A DNA stretch of 26,366 bases from a virus. The stretch covers positions 1 to 26,366 of the IMG/VR virus record IMGVR_UViG_3300031718_000040, one strand, 5' to 3'. The position numbers were made by a program, and so were the translations under genes. The stretch's first letter is position 1, and each line of letters opens with the position of its first letter. Positions 1 through 8,245 of this stretch are shown here, in pieces. Under the pieces are notes generated by a model. The model was not told where the DNA came from and searched no databases. It saw only the letters and a program-made list of their open reading frames with translations.

Positions 1-93
1 ACAACGATACTAGATACAAAAGACACTATATGAGCGGCTGCGCCGTGCGCTTACATCCCCGTCATGAATGACGGGGTTTTTCGCGCAGGTTTG
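1..93 (-). mobile_element. Left end of IS605-type mini-element (copy A), cut by window edge
   Basis: These 93 bases match 20447-20539 (copy C) with no difference that I can see, then the sequences diverge. They hold the tnpA-start remnant, the subterminal hairpin CGGC-TGC-GCCG and the left-end hairpin at 57-76 (stem CCCCGTCA/TGACGGGG, loop TGAA, then T5). The minus-strand flank is TTTAT (plus ATAAA at 94-98), as in the three other copies. The rest of the element lies outside the window. It is inserted in the endolysin gene. Confidence 0.85.
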
Positions 94-366
94 ATAAAGC
101 TCCTGTTCTCTGGCACTTTTGGCGTGAAGGTCTTTTAAGGGATAAGGATAGGCATCCACAGCAATCGACGGATAGCGATTATGCTTTCCGTAAGGAAATT
201 TTACTTTACTGAATCCATTTTCAAAAGCTTTATCCTGTTCTTCCTGAGGACGATAACCACACACAAGAGTATGATCAAATATGGGGAGCACAAAGTCAAA
301 AATCTTTTGTAACTGTGGATGAAGTTCACTGCGTACCTTGAGAGATCTTTCGCTATATTTAAACAA
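10..366 (-). pseudogene. M15-family endolysin (peptidoglycan peptidase), 3' half lost to insertion
   Basis: The first 91 codons (366 to 94) look like a phage peptidoglycan L,D- or D,D-peptidase of the M15 group, which cuts the peptide stems of the wall at lysis. The family metal-binding region is visible: a G-Y-R segment near residue 37, then H62 and D71 in a KHN-x4-SIAVD pattern followed by AYPYP. The distal half, which carries the catalytic acidic residue and the last zinc-ligand histidine (usually near a D-x-PHFE-type motif), is missing. At residue 91 (a TAT codon) the frame enters mini-element A and picks up a foreign tail of about 27 residues ending at 10. The start is TTG at 366, with AGGGGAT just upstream. 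The gene lies 15 bases after the membrane-protein gene, consistent with a lysis cassette. The protein is very probably inactive. The family call is good; the exact specificity is not known. Confidence 0.75.
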
Positions 367-381
367 ATTTATCCCCTAAAT

Positions 382-777
382 TTAGTAACTTTTAATAATA
401 TCACCCACTTTTATTGCTTTATCTGGCAAAGTGGCACGTAATAAATCTTTTATACCATTATCAAAAGCAAATCCTAGACCCGCAAAAAAAATGGCTATGA
501 TAAGCAATGACTTCCAATGAGCTGTCACAAGTTTTATCTGATTTGTGATTTTTTCAGCTTCAGAAATTCTCATCGTAATATCTTTAAATGATTCTATCAT
601 TTTAAGGGAGATACATTCTTGGTTTTCATAAATAGTTTTTAAATTATTATCAAGTTTATCTAGAATCGAAATCATTCCTGCTTGCGTATTTTCAGTCCTA
701 TGCGCCCTAGTCCTTAATGATAATATTTCATTATTATTATTATCGACTCGCTTTGATAATTCAAGAATATCAGACAT
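382..777 (-). CDS. Coiled-coil, single-membrane-segment protein; possible holin or lysis accessory protein
   Basis: The protein is 131 aa if it starts at the ATG that overlaps the upstream stop by one base (TAATG at 779-775); five extra codons are possible upstream. Residues 1-85 are hydrophilic and rich in heptad-like I/L spacing, suggesting a coiled coil. A single hydrophobic stretch follows at about residues 88-106 (from WKSLLIIAIFF to GFAF), then a short charged tail. There is no signal peptide. Coiled coil plus one C-terminal membrane segment recalls XhlA-type and other phage lysis accessory proteins. The position directly before the endolysin gene supports a role in lysis as a holin, antiholin or anchor. 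That role is inferred from context; I do not recognise the family from sequence. A tail- or membrane-associated protein is the alternative. Confidence 0.5.
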   Translation of the reverse strand: MSDILELSKRVDNNNNEILSLRTRAHRTENTQAGMISILDKLDNNLKTIYENQECISLKMIESFKDITMRISEAEKITNQIKLVTAHWKSLLIIAIFFAGLGFAFDNGIKDLLRATLPDKAIKVGDIIKSY

Positions 778-1307
778 TAGATTATATACCAATTTGAACC
801 GTCAGAAATAAACTTGACATACGAATATTGCGTTACCATGCTGTAGGAAGATGCCCCATCTATGGTCTGACCAGATTGAGGATTTATCGTCACGATTTCC
901 AATAATCCTGATATTTTCTTCAAGATTATCTCTTTCCCTTTGGCCTGTGTAGCATCAGGTAATGTATAAATAGCAGAAGAAGAATTATTTAAAATATAAC
1001 AGGCGGGAGCTACAAGGTTATATGAAGCGCCCATTAATGTTATAACATTTGTACTTCTATTATATCGAGAAACATCAATTAGATTATAATTGCTATCAAA
1101 AAAACCAGCAACAGAACCATCCGCCGCGGAAACCAAAATCAAATCTCCCGTTATTGCAAATTCGTAAAAATCTGCCGGTGGAAAATAACCAGGTGTTAAA
1201 ACTTCATCCACCGTATCAGGTGTTGAATATCCAAAAGTGCCAGGGATCCCGAATGATACCATCGTCAAAGTAGAATTTGAATAAAAATTATCTATATTGA
1301 ATGCCAT
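777..1307 (-). CDS. Small tail/fibre-associated protein with shared C-terminal module
   Basis: A 176-aa protein with an AAGGAATTATAT ribosome site before its ATG. The N-terminal 95 or so residues are Gly/Pro/Tyr-rich and not recognised. Residues of about 100-176 form a beta-rich module: Y-x-LNN, TLP, GK-x-IILKK, VTI-x-P, GQTIDG, and a C-terminal YVKFISDGSNWYII. The same layout occurs at the end of the three genes upstream (1335, 1680 and 2126). Such ISDGSNWY endings are common in phage tail and receptor-binding proteins, so a virion surface or adhesion role is likely. Its stop overlaps the next start by one base, so translation may be coupled to the lysis-type gene. The exact role is unknown. 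Confidence 0.6.
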   Translation of the reverse strand: MAFNIDNFYSNSTLTMVSFGIPGTFGYSTPDTVDEVLTPGYFPPADFYEFAITGDLILVSAADGSVAGFFDSNYNLIDVSRYNRSTNVITLMGASYNLVAPACYILNNSSSAIYTLPDATQAKGKEIILKKISGLLEIVTINPQSGQTIDGASSYSMVTQYSYVKFISDGSNWYII

Positions 1308-1334
1308 ATATAATTCCTTAAGAAATTGATAAAA

Positions 1335-1667
1335 TTATCCCGCCGTACCGGCATATAACCAAACATTACCGATATGAATAAAATGATAATACGTATACGG
1401 CGTTAATATAATAAAAGTCCCACCCACCTCAATTGAATCTCCAGGATAGGCGGTAATATTTACATTATTAAGAGAGTTTGATGCTATCTTTATTATCCTT
1501 AAGTTAAAACCAGGAGGGCCATCGATTAAAGGAGGAAGTGTAATGTTGGCTGCCGTATTTGCTGGATTATTAACCAGCACCGTCTGAGACTGATAGGTTA
1601 AAATTTGGGTACCCGATATGGTAAGAGGTATTTTTGATAATTGGTCATAAGTGGGGAAATTAGCCAT
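1335..1667 (-). CDS. Small tail protein consisting mostly of the shared module
   Basis: A 110-aa protein with AAGGGAAAAGA ahead of ATG. A lead of about 25 residues is followed by one copy of the module also seen in its neighbours: V-x-VNNPANTAANITLPP, G-x-NLRIIKI, NVNITAYPGDSIE, and a C-terminal YYHFIHIGNVWLYAG. It departs from the others near the end, with HIGN-x-W in place of SDGSNW. It is close to a stand-alone version of the module, which suggests that the module folds independently and may decorate a fibre or tail. I know no specific function for it. Confidence 0.55.
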   Translation of the reverse strand: MANFPTYDQLSKIPLTISGTQILTYQSQTVLVNNPANTAANITLPPLIDGPPGFNLRIIKIASNSLNNVNITAYPGDSIEVGGTFIILTPYTYYHFIHIGNVWLYAGTAG

Positions 1668-1679
1668 TCTTTTCCCTTT

Positions 1680-2102
1680 TCATGAAATAATAAAACTGGT
1701 AGTAGAATCTGTTACTAAAGTCACAGAGGGATAACTTCCAGATGAAGCAGAAGTCAAAGAAATGAAGGTTTGACCGTCTATTGTGCAACCTGAAGGAGCA
1801 TTTATGGTAATTGGAAAAGAACTTTGATTAGTAATAATTATTTCTGCTCCTATATTATTAGAGGTTGGCGTAGGAAGAGTTTGAGAAGTGGGAGCCGTTG
1901 CCGACGATCCCACAATTACATTCGTTTTTGCACCCGTGTAACTTAAGGTACTTGTCGCCGTCACTGTAGAGGGAGGGTAAAACCCCGTTACCCCCGCAGG
2001 AGGGGCATTTACATTTGTGTTATTTGCAAGAATTGCACCAGGCGAAATAGACTGGAGAGATGAAATAGGGACAGAATCAGGCGGATAATAGCCAAAAGTC
2101 AT
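1680..2102 (-). CDS. Small tail protein with shared C-terminal module
   Basis: A 140-aa protein with a GAGGAAACTTTC ribosome site. The first 55 or so residues are Pro/Ser/Thr-rich. The region of about 58-140 follows the neighbour module: QTLP, G-x-EIIITN, ITINAPSGCTIDG, and a final VTLVTDSTTSFIIS. It is rich in Ser and Thr with few charged residues, as expected for a beta-structured virion surface protein. It belongs to a row of four genes sharing this ending. The role is inferred from context and composition only. Confidence 0.55.
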   Translation of the reverse strand: MTFGYYPPDSVPISSLQSISPGAILANNTNVNAPPAGVTGFYPPSTVTATSTLSYTGAKTNVIVGSSATAPTSQTLPTPTSNNIGAEIIITNQSSFPITINAPSGCTIDGQTFISLTSASSGSYPSVTLVTDSTTSFIIS

Positions 2103-2125
2103 GAAAGTTTCCTCATTCTAAAAAA

Positions 2126-3343
2126 TTACTCGGTATACCAATTTGAAACCCCATCTGAAAATAAAGAAAGAGAAATTAAAGTGCCCGTCCCAGGATTTGA
2201 AATTGGAAAAGATAATCCTGGGTCGATAGTATCTGACCCTTGCGGTAAAAGAGTCATGTTCCCTGTTCCTATCAATTTTATAGTTAATTTTCTTCCGCTA
2301 TTTCCGGCTGCGGGTGGTAAAGTATAACTTCCTGCTGTTGTGTTATTTAAAATATAATAATTAGAAGTAAAATCAAAAGTATAACTTGTCGCTGTTAAAA
2401 TAATAGGAGGAGTAGAAATACTATTCCATATAGTACTCAAGGGCTGCTCCAATATATAAAAAGCGCCATTGCTTAAAATGGGATTCTCAACGAGACTTGC
2501 CAAATCAGTCCTTACCACACAATTGCTCGCATTAGCCCCTACAGAACCTACCTGACTATTTCTAACCGAAAATAGAGGGGTGTAAGAAATCTCCGCCGGA
2601 ACATTAAAATCAATTGTATTTATCATGGCGCCCAAAATAGTGGCACCAAAAGAATTTTCACCCGATATTCCAGGGTTACGCATTCCCATGTTTATAAAGG
2701 CAAAGTAATCACCTCCAAAAGAATATAATCCAGCATTATCTATATAGACTACCCCATATCTGCTAGAAAAAGAATATACAAGTGGGCCAAAGTTTGTAGT
2801 GCCTGCTACCGTAAAAGTTCCAGCAATCCTTACATTATTCATGTTGAAAACTGTCGTACTAAAATACGGATAAGTAAAAGGTGTAAAATCAAAGGTGACG
2901 CTGCCTTGAATAGAAAAGTTCAGAAAAAATACCGAAGATGCCGGAGTGGTTCCCCAACTATTATCAAGTATCATAGGGCCTGCGCTTTGAATAACGGCTC
3001 CTTCTCCCATACCAATAATATGAACATTGGGCTTATAACTTATCGAACTAGATTCTCCAATAATTCCATAAAAACAAATATAAGCAGGATTGCCTGCGCT
3101 AGCCGTTATCTGACTCATAGCAAACGAAATAGTCGCCCATGGATTCAATATACTGCCGGTACCGGTGCTGTTGCTTCCATCGGGGGTTACCCAGAATAGT
3201 TGAGTGTTAACCCCTAATGAATTACTTCCCAATACAGAATAATCAGCCCATACCCCTGGAGAAGTTTCTCGCTGAATTATTAAAAGATCGGTATCTTCTA
3301 AAGTCGAAAGAGGAAGTTCATGTATTTGTTTGTCAATTGCCAT
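2126..3343 (-). CDS. Tail fibre/tailspike-like protein with predicted beta-helix body
   Basis: A 405-aa protein with three visible parts. Residues 1-45 (IDKQIHELPL, then DTDLLIIQRE) resemble the N-terminal attachment segment seen in many phage fibre proteins. Residues of about 50-310 read like a right-handed beta-helix: a WVTPDGSNSTGTGS and NPWATI entry, then short alternating hydrophobic and Asn/Gly turns. Residues of about 325-405 are the shared C-terminal module (YYILNN, SYTLPP, GRKLTIK, DTIDPG, FSDGVSNWY). The likely role is host receptor binding, possibly glycan recognition. No catalytic residues can be assigned from sequence alone. The ATG at 3343 has AAGG upstream and lies 8 bases after the small gene at 3352. 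Confidence 0.6.
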   Translation of the reverse strand: MAIDKQIHELPLSTLEDTDLLIIQRETSPGVWADYSVLGSNSLGVNTQLFWVTPDGSNSTGTGSILNPWATISFAMSQITASAGNPAYICFYGIIGESSSISYKPNVHIIGMGEGAVIQSAGPMILDNSWGTTPASSVFFLNFSIQGSVTFDFTPFTYPYFSTTVFNMNNVRIAGTFTVAGTTNFGPLVYSFSSRYGVVYIDNAGLYSFGGDYFAFINMGMRNPGISGENSFGATILGAMINTIDFNVPAEISYTPLFSVRNSQVGSVGANASNCVVRTDLASLVENPILSNGAFYILEQPLSTIWNSISTPPIILTATSYTFDFTSNYYILNNTTAGSYTLPPAAGNSGRKLTIKLIGTGNMTLLPQGSDTIDPGLSFPISNPGTGTLISLSLFSDGVSNWYTE

Positions 3344-3351
3344 ATAAAACC

Positions 3352-3525
3352 TTAAGTAAGCCTTACTCGTCCGCCAGTACTCAGCAATACATACGCACCC
3401 CCAGATAACAATAAATAAGTAGGCTGTGTAGGAGGAGGAGTATTTGATGAATTTTGCGTTTGTTTATATACAGACTTTGCGTACGTATTATCTTTTAATA
3501 TTTTTAATTTTCCTGAATAACTCAT
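3352..3525 (-). CDS. Small hypothetical phage protein, 57 aa
   Basis: A short reading frame from ATG at 3525 to TAA at 3352, beginning MSYSGKLKIL. The middle is N/P/T/Q-rich (SSNTPPPTQPTY), and it ends with a hydrophobic, glycine-rich stretch (LLLSGGAYVLLSTGG). It starts 3 bases after the preceding stop and ends 8 bases before the next start, with GGAAATAAAAT in front. The tight fit within a gene row argues that it is real. It fills what would otherwise be a 185-base gap. Small virion or tail accessory proteins are common here, but no function can be assigned. Confidence 0.55.
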   Translation of the reverse strand: MSYSGKLKILKDNTYAKSVYKQTQNSSNTPPPTQPTYLLLSGGAYVLLSTGGRVRLT

Positions 3526-3528
3526 ATT

Positions 3529-3858
3529 TTATTTCCAAAATGATACGTGAACATAAGCATTTGTCGCACATATACAAGAAATAGTTTGTCCAGGTTCTAG
3601 CCCATATTTTCCAAGTGGCGTAAGTTCAGAAGTTGTTTCTTCAAATGTTCCGCTGGGTAAGGTTGCTGTATTTTCATAATCAACCCAAACATCTCCTCCA
3701 CTAGAATATGAGAATAAAGCAGAAGTACAATTGGGAGGAACCGTTACGCTTTGAGGAATATTAGGATCAAGCTCTACTCTCATCATAATGTCGCTTATAG
3801 GTGTACGATAAGTTACATTTCCATTAATATCTTTTTCTAAAACAAAAGGTGTTGACAT
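3529..3858 (-). CDS. Hypothetical beta-rich virion protein
   Basis: A 109-aa protein with a GAGGAATTAAATA ribosome site. It is beta-rich by eye: VTVPPNC, ALFSYSSGGDVWVDYEN, then SELTPLGKYGLEPGQTISCI and a final AYVHVSFWK. Short proteins of this sort occur next to tail-fibre genes in podophages and are probably small structural or fibre-assembly components. It contains no catalytic motif, signal or membrane segment. It lies 11 bases after the large fibre gene. I do not recognise a named family. Confidence 0.5.
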   Translation of the reverse strand: MSTPFVLEKDINGNVTYRTPISDIMMRVELDPNIPQSVTVPPNCTSALFSYSSGGDVWVDYENTATLPSGTFEETTSELTPLGKYGLEPGQTISCICATNAYVHVSFWK

Positions 3859-3869
3859 TATTTAATTCC

Positions 3870-6263
3870 TCAATATTTTATAACCCAATTTACATTAGCA
3901 TTTAAAGGCCGAGACTCAGGTCCACCAGATGAAAGTATAGTCAATACTGAACCCTGAAATATGTCAGTTGGGACAGGTATAGTACCTCCACTACTTAGTC
4001 CACTAACAGTAGGTGTAGTATTATGATAATGTTGAACAATATCATCGAACTGAAAACTACCTGTTAAATTTCCTTGATCAGAACTTATTAATTGGTTATA
4101 AAATGACCATCTTGCGGCAGTACTTAAATCAATACCCGCACCACCGTCCACGCCTCTCAAAAACATTCCCCTTAAATCTGGGAGAGCATAATATTTACTA
4201 TTAATCGCAAGTAGCGTTTTAGAAGCGACCTGAATATCGCTATCAGTAGATAGTATTGCAACCATAATAGGAAGCCTACCGGGAGGAGCAGGGTCAGTTC
4301 CCACACTATCTACCGTATAATAAACATAATATGATTGAGACTGTGTATTTAAGTTCCAGTAAGAACCTGCGGGCACAATATTACCTGCTTTAGTGATAAT
4401 ATTCGTAATTTTAGAGCCAGAAAGCGCGCCTGCAATGACTCTTGCAACTTCCTGTGCCGTCCAAGTGGATAATAAATCAATTTCCAATAATGTATAACCC
4501 GCACTGGGAGGCGCCGTTCCGCTCCCATTGACTTTAAACCAAACTCTATAAGAAGATGACGGTGCACTTGTAAAATCAAAATATAATCCTGCTAAACCAG
4601 TTGCAGCAACCGTAGAGACTTGAAAAATGGCTTTTGTAACTACGGTTTCTACGGTGGGTCTTCCATTTCTTACAACAGCGGTAACAAATCCTGAAGTACC
4701 TGAATCAATGCCTGGATTATTCACTGCGCCCGCAGTTACTGCCCATATGAAAAAATTATTGCCCCCGTAATAGAGTCCCCATGTCCCCGTATCAGTTCCT
4801 ATCGTAACATCCGTAAATGTAAAAGTAGTTGGGGGTGTCCCGTCAGAAAAGTCTGTGGTTTGACCTGCCGTATTATTAAAGATTCTTAATGAATTAGTAG
4901 GAGAGGCTAAACTTCCATTTGCGATATATGCAGACACAAAATTTATACCCGTTCCATATAAAGGCATTCCTTTAGTAGGATCAAAATATTTTGACTGAAG
5001 TCTTTTAAAAGGAATGCCCTCAGAAGAATAGGCAGCCGTTTCATATTGTGAACCATCTGCGAGAAGTTCACCATATTCAAGATTTATACTCGAAGAGGCA
5101 AATACTTTACCTACCAAAGCGTCGCTGAAATATAATCCATGTTCTCCAAGGACTGGAGATAAACCTAGATCGCTACCATCATGCGCAGGAACTAAATCCC
5201 TGAACAAAGATTGATAAATGAATTGTCTCGTGGTTGTGTCATCAAAAACAGGATTTGTTATATTTCCAGGGGTCAAAATAACATCGGTAATTTCAGCATC
5301 AAATATAGAATTAGGCGGAAAGCGTATGGCCAATTCAATATAATCATCATCATTGGTGCCGATAACTTTACCCGTATTATCGCCAAAATCAAATGTAAAA
5401 AACTGCAAATCAAATGAACCCGTCAACGTAAAAGTTGTAAGATTAGTTTCTGTGGTCGCATCGCCGCCCGTCCCAAAATTCTTAATCAAAATTAAAGAGA
5501 CGTTGATATTACCTCCCGATAATATTTGGCCTGTTAAGGCAAAAGTGAATTGCTGCGCCAGATATTCAAATTTATTTACATCATCAAATCTAACCCGTAA
5601 ATCTTTAAAAAGATCTCCCGAAGAAGGATTTTCGCATTTAACTCTGCAAGCGTATCGTGGGCTTTTAGGGGGATTTGTTAAATAAGAACCGAGCCTTTGG
5701 AAAGTCACAAAATCACTTGCTGTAGAACTATTGGGGCGTACAAATGCCCATCCTCCATAAGCAATTGGCGTAACAGCCTGTCTTATTTCACCCGACTCTA
5801 AAATATCGGTTTCAGGAATATCCGTATGTAGTAAAAATTGACCATTTGGAACGTAGTTAATATTAATTTGTGTTGTATTTCCGCCCCCCCCGCTAAAGAA
5901 ATTTGGCCAACCTTCGCGAGAAAATTGAAATACTCCCCCGTTACTATAAAATTGAATAAAATAAAGATCAACTTCGCCACCCGAATCCAATGGATATCCA
6001 TATACCATTAACGGAAAAGCCCCCTGATCATTTAAATCAACTCTCCATGCACCCGCAAAAGAGCCGGACGTTACTAAATAACCTTGCTGAATGTAAGAAT
6101 AGTTAGGAGGAGAACCTGTCAGTTGATAGACAGGTTTACCCACTGTTCGCGCAGTATCACGGTAAAAAAGTGCAAAGCCGTCTCTTAAAAAGTCTCCCGT
6201 ATCTTTGTCGCTATGAAGCTCCCAAAGCGGGGTTAAAGGAACATAATTAGCATTTAATGGCAT
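3870..6263 (-). CDS. Large tail fibre with collar-type C-terminal domain
   Basis: A 797-aa protein. The N-terminal region (PLTPLWELHSDKDTGDF, then a Tyr/Gly-rich segment to about residue 120) could bind the virion; the middle is Ser/Thr/Gly-rich beta sequence. The C-terminal 110 or so residues show the phage tail-collar/fibre-tip pattern: ALPDLRGMFLRGVDGG, GIDLSTAARWS, GNLTGSFQ-x-D, a QHYH histidine pair, and the end ESRPLNANVNWVIKY. In T4-like and P2-like fibres this tip binds metal through H-x-H motifs and contacts the receptor. The ATG overlaps the preceding stop by one base (TAATG), with AGGAG upstream. It probably replaces the P22 tailspike as the main adhesin; that is inferred from position and the tip domain. 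Confidence 0.8.
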   Translation of the reverse strand: MPLNANYVPLTPLWELHSDKDTGDFLRDGFALFYRDTARTVGKPVYQLTGSPPNYSYIQQGYLVTSGSFAGAWRVDLNDQGAFPLMVYGYPLDSGGEVDLYFIQFYSNGGVFQFSREGWPNFFSGGGGNTTQININYVPNGQFLLHTDIPETDILESGEIRQAVTPIAYGGWAFVRPNSSTASDFVTFQRLGSYLTNPPKSPRYACRVKCENPSSGDLFKDLRVRFDDVNKFEYLAQQFTFALTGQILSGGNINVSLILIKNFGTGGDATTETNLTTFTLTGSFDLQFFTFDFGDNTGKVIGTNDDDYIELAIRFPPNSIFDAEITDVILTPGNITNPVFDDTTTRQFIYQSLFRDLVPAHDGSDLGLSPVLGEHGLYFSDALVGKVFASSSINLEYGELLADGSQYETAAYSSEGIPFKRLQSKYFDPTKGMPLYGTGINFVSAYIANGSLASPTNSLRIFNNTAGQTTDFSDGTPPTTFTFTDVTIGTDTGTWGLYYGGNNFFIWAVTAGAVNNPGIDSGTSGFVTAVVRNGRPTVETVVTKAIFQVSTVAATGLAGLYFDFTSAPSSSYRVWFKVNGSGTAPPSAGYTLLEIDLLSTWTAQEVARVIAGALSGSKITNIITKAGNIVPAGSYWNLNTQSQSYYVYYTVDSVGTDPAPPGRLPIMVAILSTDSDIQVASKTLLAINSKYYALPDLRGMFLRGVDGGAGIDLSTAARWSFYNQLISSDQGNLTGSFQFDDIVQHYHNTTPTVSGLSSGGTIPVPTDIFQGSVLTILSSGGPESRPLNANVNWVIKY

Positions 6264-8245
6264 TATTGTGCTCCTGCATTATTCAGCTGCTGTCCAAGAA
6301 TTCCTTGACGTAGATAGGGATATGAAACCCTCGCGCCTTTTGAGAGATATCTTCCCATAGTCTCCAGCGGTAAAGTTTCCTGCGCAAATCTCATCACTTG
6401 AGGGGAAGCCAAGCCCGTTAAAGCCCCCCACCCTCCCGCTCCAAAAATGGAATTTCCTATCGCGCTCCCTAAACCAGCACCGGCCCCAACCTGCAAAGCT
6501 TTTGTTGCTAAAATTCTTCTTTGAAGACCTTTGATTTGATCTTGTAATTCAGGTGGCGCATAATTCTGCAAATCTCCTTTTTTGATGTCATTATAGACAT
6601 CTACTAAATCTTGAGGTTGACCTTCTTTTGCTGTATTTATTTTGTTGAGAAATTTTTCTTGATTGATCTGATTTTGAAGTTCCCCTATCCTCTGGCTTAA
6701 CTGAGGGGTCACATATTCACCTAATCCCTGTTCATCCAACCGATTAAACGCATTCACAAGATTTTGAGGAGAAGAGGAAGGCGTCATTTTTCCTAACTGA
6801 GAATAAAGAATTTTATTCTGGTAATCAGGTCCTAAATCCTGTACAACTCTTTGAATATTAATACTGGGATTTTTAAATGGTGCCTGTATATTTCCAATAT
6901 TTTCTATATTTCCTTTTGCCATACCCGCTATTGTGGGACGGGAAAAATAAGGTGTTACAGTAGTACGCCAATTTTCTTTAGCCTCATTATAGGCATCTTG
7001 ATATTCTGACGAAATTTTTCCTAAATAATTAGACATATCTGTTTTAAGAGCATTTTTCGCTTGCAAATAATTTCCTAAAACGTCTTTGTCAGATATAGAT
7101 AAATTTCCTCTAGCATCACTTTTTTGAAAAGACCTAATTTCTGATCCTAATTGACTTTGTAGGGTATGAGCATTTTCTAAAGTAGGATTCTGGACAAAAT
7201 CATTATGCATGTTTTTTAGATTACTATTATAGGAATCTAACACATCCGATGATAAAGAAGGATATTCACCGCTAGAAAATATTTTACCGCCGCTATTATT
7301 TAATCTCCATTCACTGAGTCCGTTTAACAAAGGAGTTTTTGTATAAAATGAAGATATATTATTATTAGGGGAAGTGCTTAATGTTTTTGGAAGATTTACC
7401 TCGTCATAAATAGTACTACCAGAAAGATTATCAAAAAGAGAATTATAAAGCCCACTTCCTTCCTCCTTACGTCCTTTAAATGCCATATTAACTCTTTGAG
7501 TTAAAGATTTTGCATTATCAGAAAGGGTTTGTCCAGACCCCAAATCATTTAAAATGCTATTTTTGATATCATTTGCACTTGCGGATGCTGAAGATCCATT
7601 CAATGTATTTAGGCTTGGGGCTGCATTTAAATTTAATTTATCAATAATATTTTTAGCATACAGCCCAGGCCGGAAATATTGAGATTGAACAATTTTTCCC
7701 ACCCCAAAGGGTAAAGCACTCAAAGCAGCCCCTTCGCCTGCGCCAATAATGGCATTATCTCCTCTATCTTGATTAGTTGATAGTCCTCCGTAAATCCCAC
7801 TGCCTATCCCTTGACGGCTAATCGTAGAAGCCATTCCGGAGCCACCCAAAGATTTCGCTATACTTCCTATCAAAGGGATTCCTTCCGCTCCCACACGCGC
7901 AAGATCGAGTAATTCCCCTCCCCCCATAAATGTGCCTATATTACCCGCAATATTTCCAACATCATAAGCCATTCCCTGACCGCTCTGAACAGGAGAAATA
8001 TTAACCCCCGGAAGAAGATTAGCGGCTGATGCCATAGTATTTCTGACGGCATCCCCCGCTCCTAGAATTGCTTGAATTCCGGGACTATTGGCAACCGTTG
8101 AAAGGATAGAATCATCTTGATTTTGGGGTGAAGTATCATTTAGCTGGGCTAATATTGCCGGATCCGTGACTTCTTTTAGAGGCCTAGCCGGAATTGAAGG
8201 ATCATTTAATTGCGCCAATATCGCGGGATCCGTGACTTCTTTCAT
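6263..8245 (-). CDS. DNA ejection/internal virion protein, P22 gp16-like
   Basis: A 660-aa protein from the ATG at 8245, which overlaps the upstream stop (ATGA); nine upstream nucleotides would add three residues. The N-terminus has two tandem copies of KEVTDPAILAQLND, a motif often found at the start of internal virion proteins. Glycine-rich hydrophobic stretches follow near residues 90-160 and again near 600-630 (AGAGLGSAIGNSIFGAGG), compatible with membrane insertion during ejection. The middle is long, helical and Gln/Asn-rich. Size and place (third of three after the gp10-like gene) match P22 gp16 (609 aa), which is ejected into the host envelope. The assignment rests on synteny and composition; sequence alone would only say internal virion protein. 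Confidence 0.65.
   Translation of the reverse strand: MKEVTDPAILAQLNDPSIPARPLKEVTDPAILAQLNDTSPQNQDDSILSTVANSPGIQAILGAGDAVRNTMASAANLLPGVNISPVQSGQGMAYDVGNIAGNIGTFMGGGELLDLARVGAEGIPLIGSIAKSLGGSGMASTISRQGIGSGIYGGLSTNQDRGDNAIIGAGEGAALSALPFGVGKIVQSQYFRPGLYAKNIIDKLNLNAAPSLNTLNGSSASASANDIKNSILNDLGSGQTLSDNAKSLTQRVNMAFKGRKEEGSGLYNSLFDNLSGSTIYDEVNLPKTLSTSPNNNISSFYTKTPLLNGLSEWRLNNSGGKIFSSGEYPSLSSDVLDSYNSNLKNMHNDFVQNPTLENAHTLQSQLGSEIRSFQKSDARGNLSISDKDVLGNYLQAKNALKTDMSNYLGKISSEYQDAYNEAKENWRTTVTPYFSRPTIAGMAKGNIENIGNIQAPFKNPSINIQRVVQDLGPDYQNKILYSQLGKMTPSSSPQNLVNAFNRLDEQGLGEYVTPQLSQRIGELQNQINQEKFLNKINTAKEGQPQDLVDVYNDIKKGDLQNYAPPELQDQIKGLQRRILATKALQVGAGAGLGSAIGNSIFGAGGWGALTGLASPQVMRFAQETLPLETMGRYLSKGARVSYPYLRQGILGQQLNNAGAQ

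Noticed and set aside
1-93. The 93-base match between the window start and 20447-20539 as terminal redundancy of a circular genome.
   Set aside because: The match stops exactly at the IS left end and the flanks differ (endolysin versus Panacea), so it is two copies of a mobile element. The window probably begins there because of the repeat.
777-3343. A diversity-generating retroelement acting on the tail genes.
   Set aside because: No reverse transcriptase and no template/variable repeat pair with A-biased differences is visible; similarity among the genes is at protein level only.
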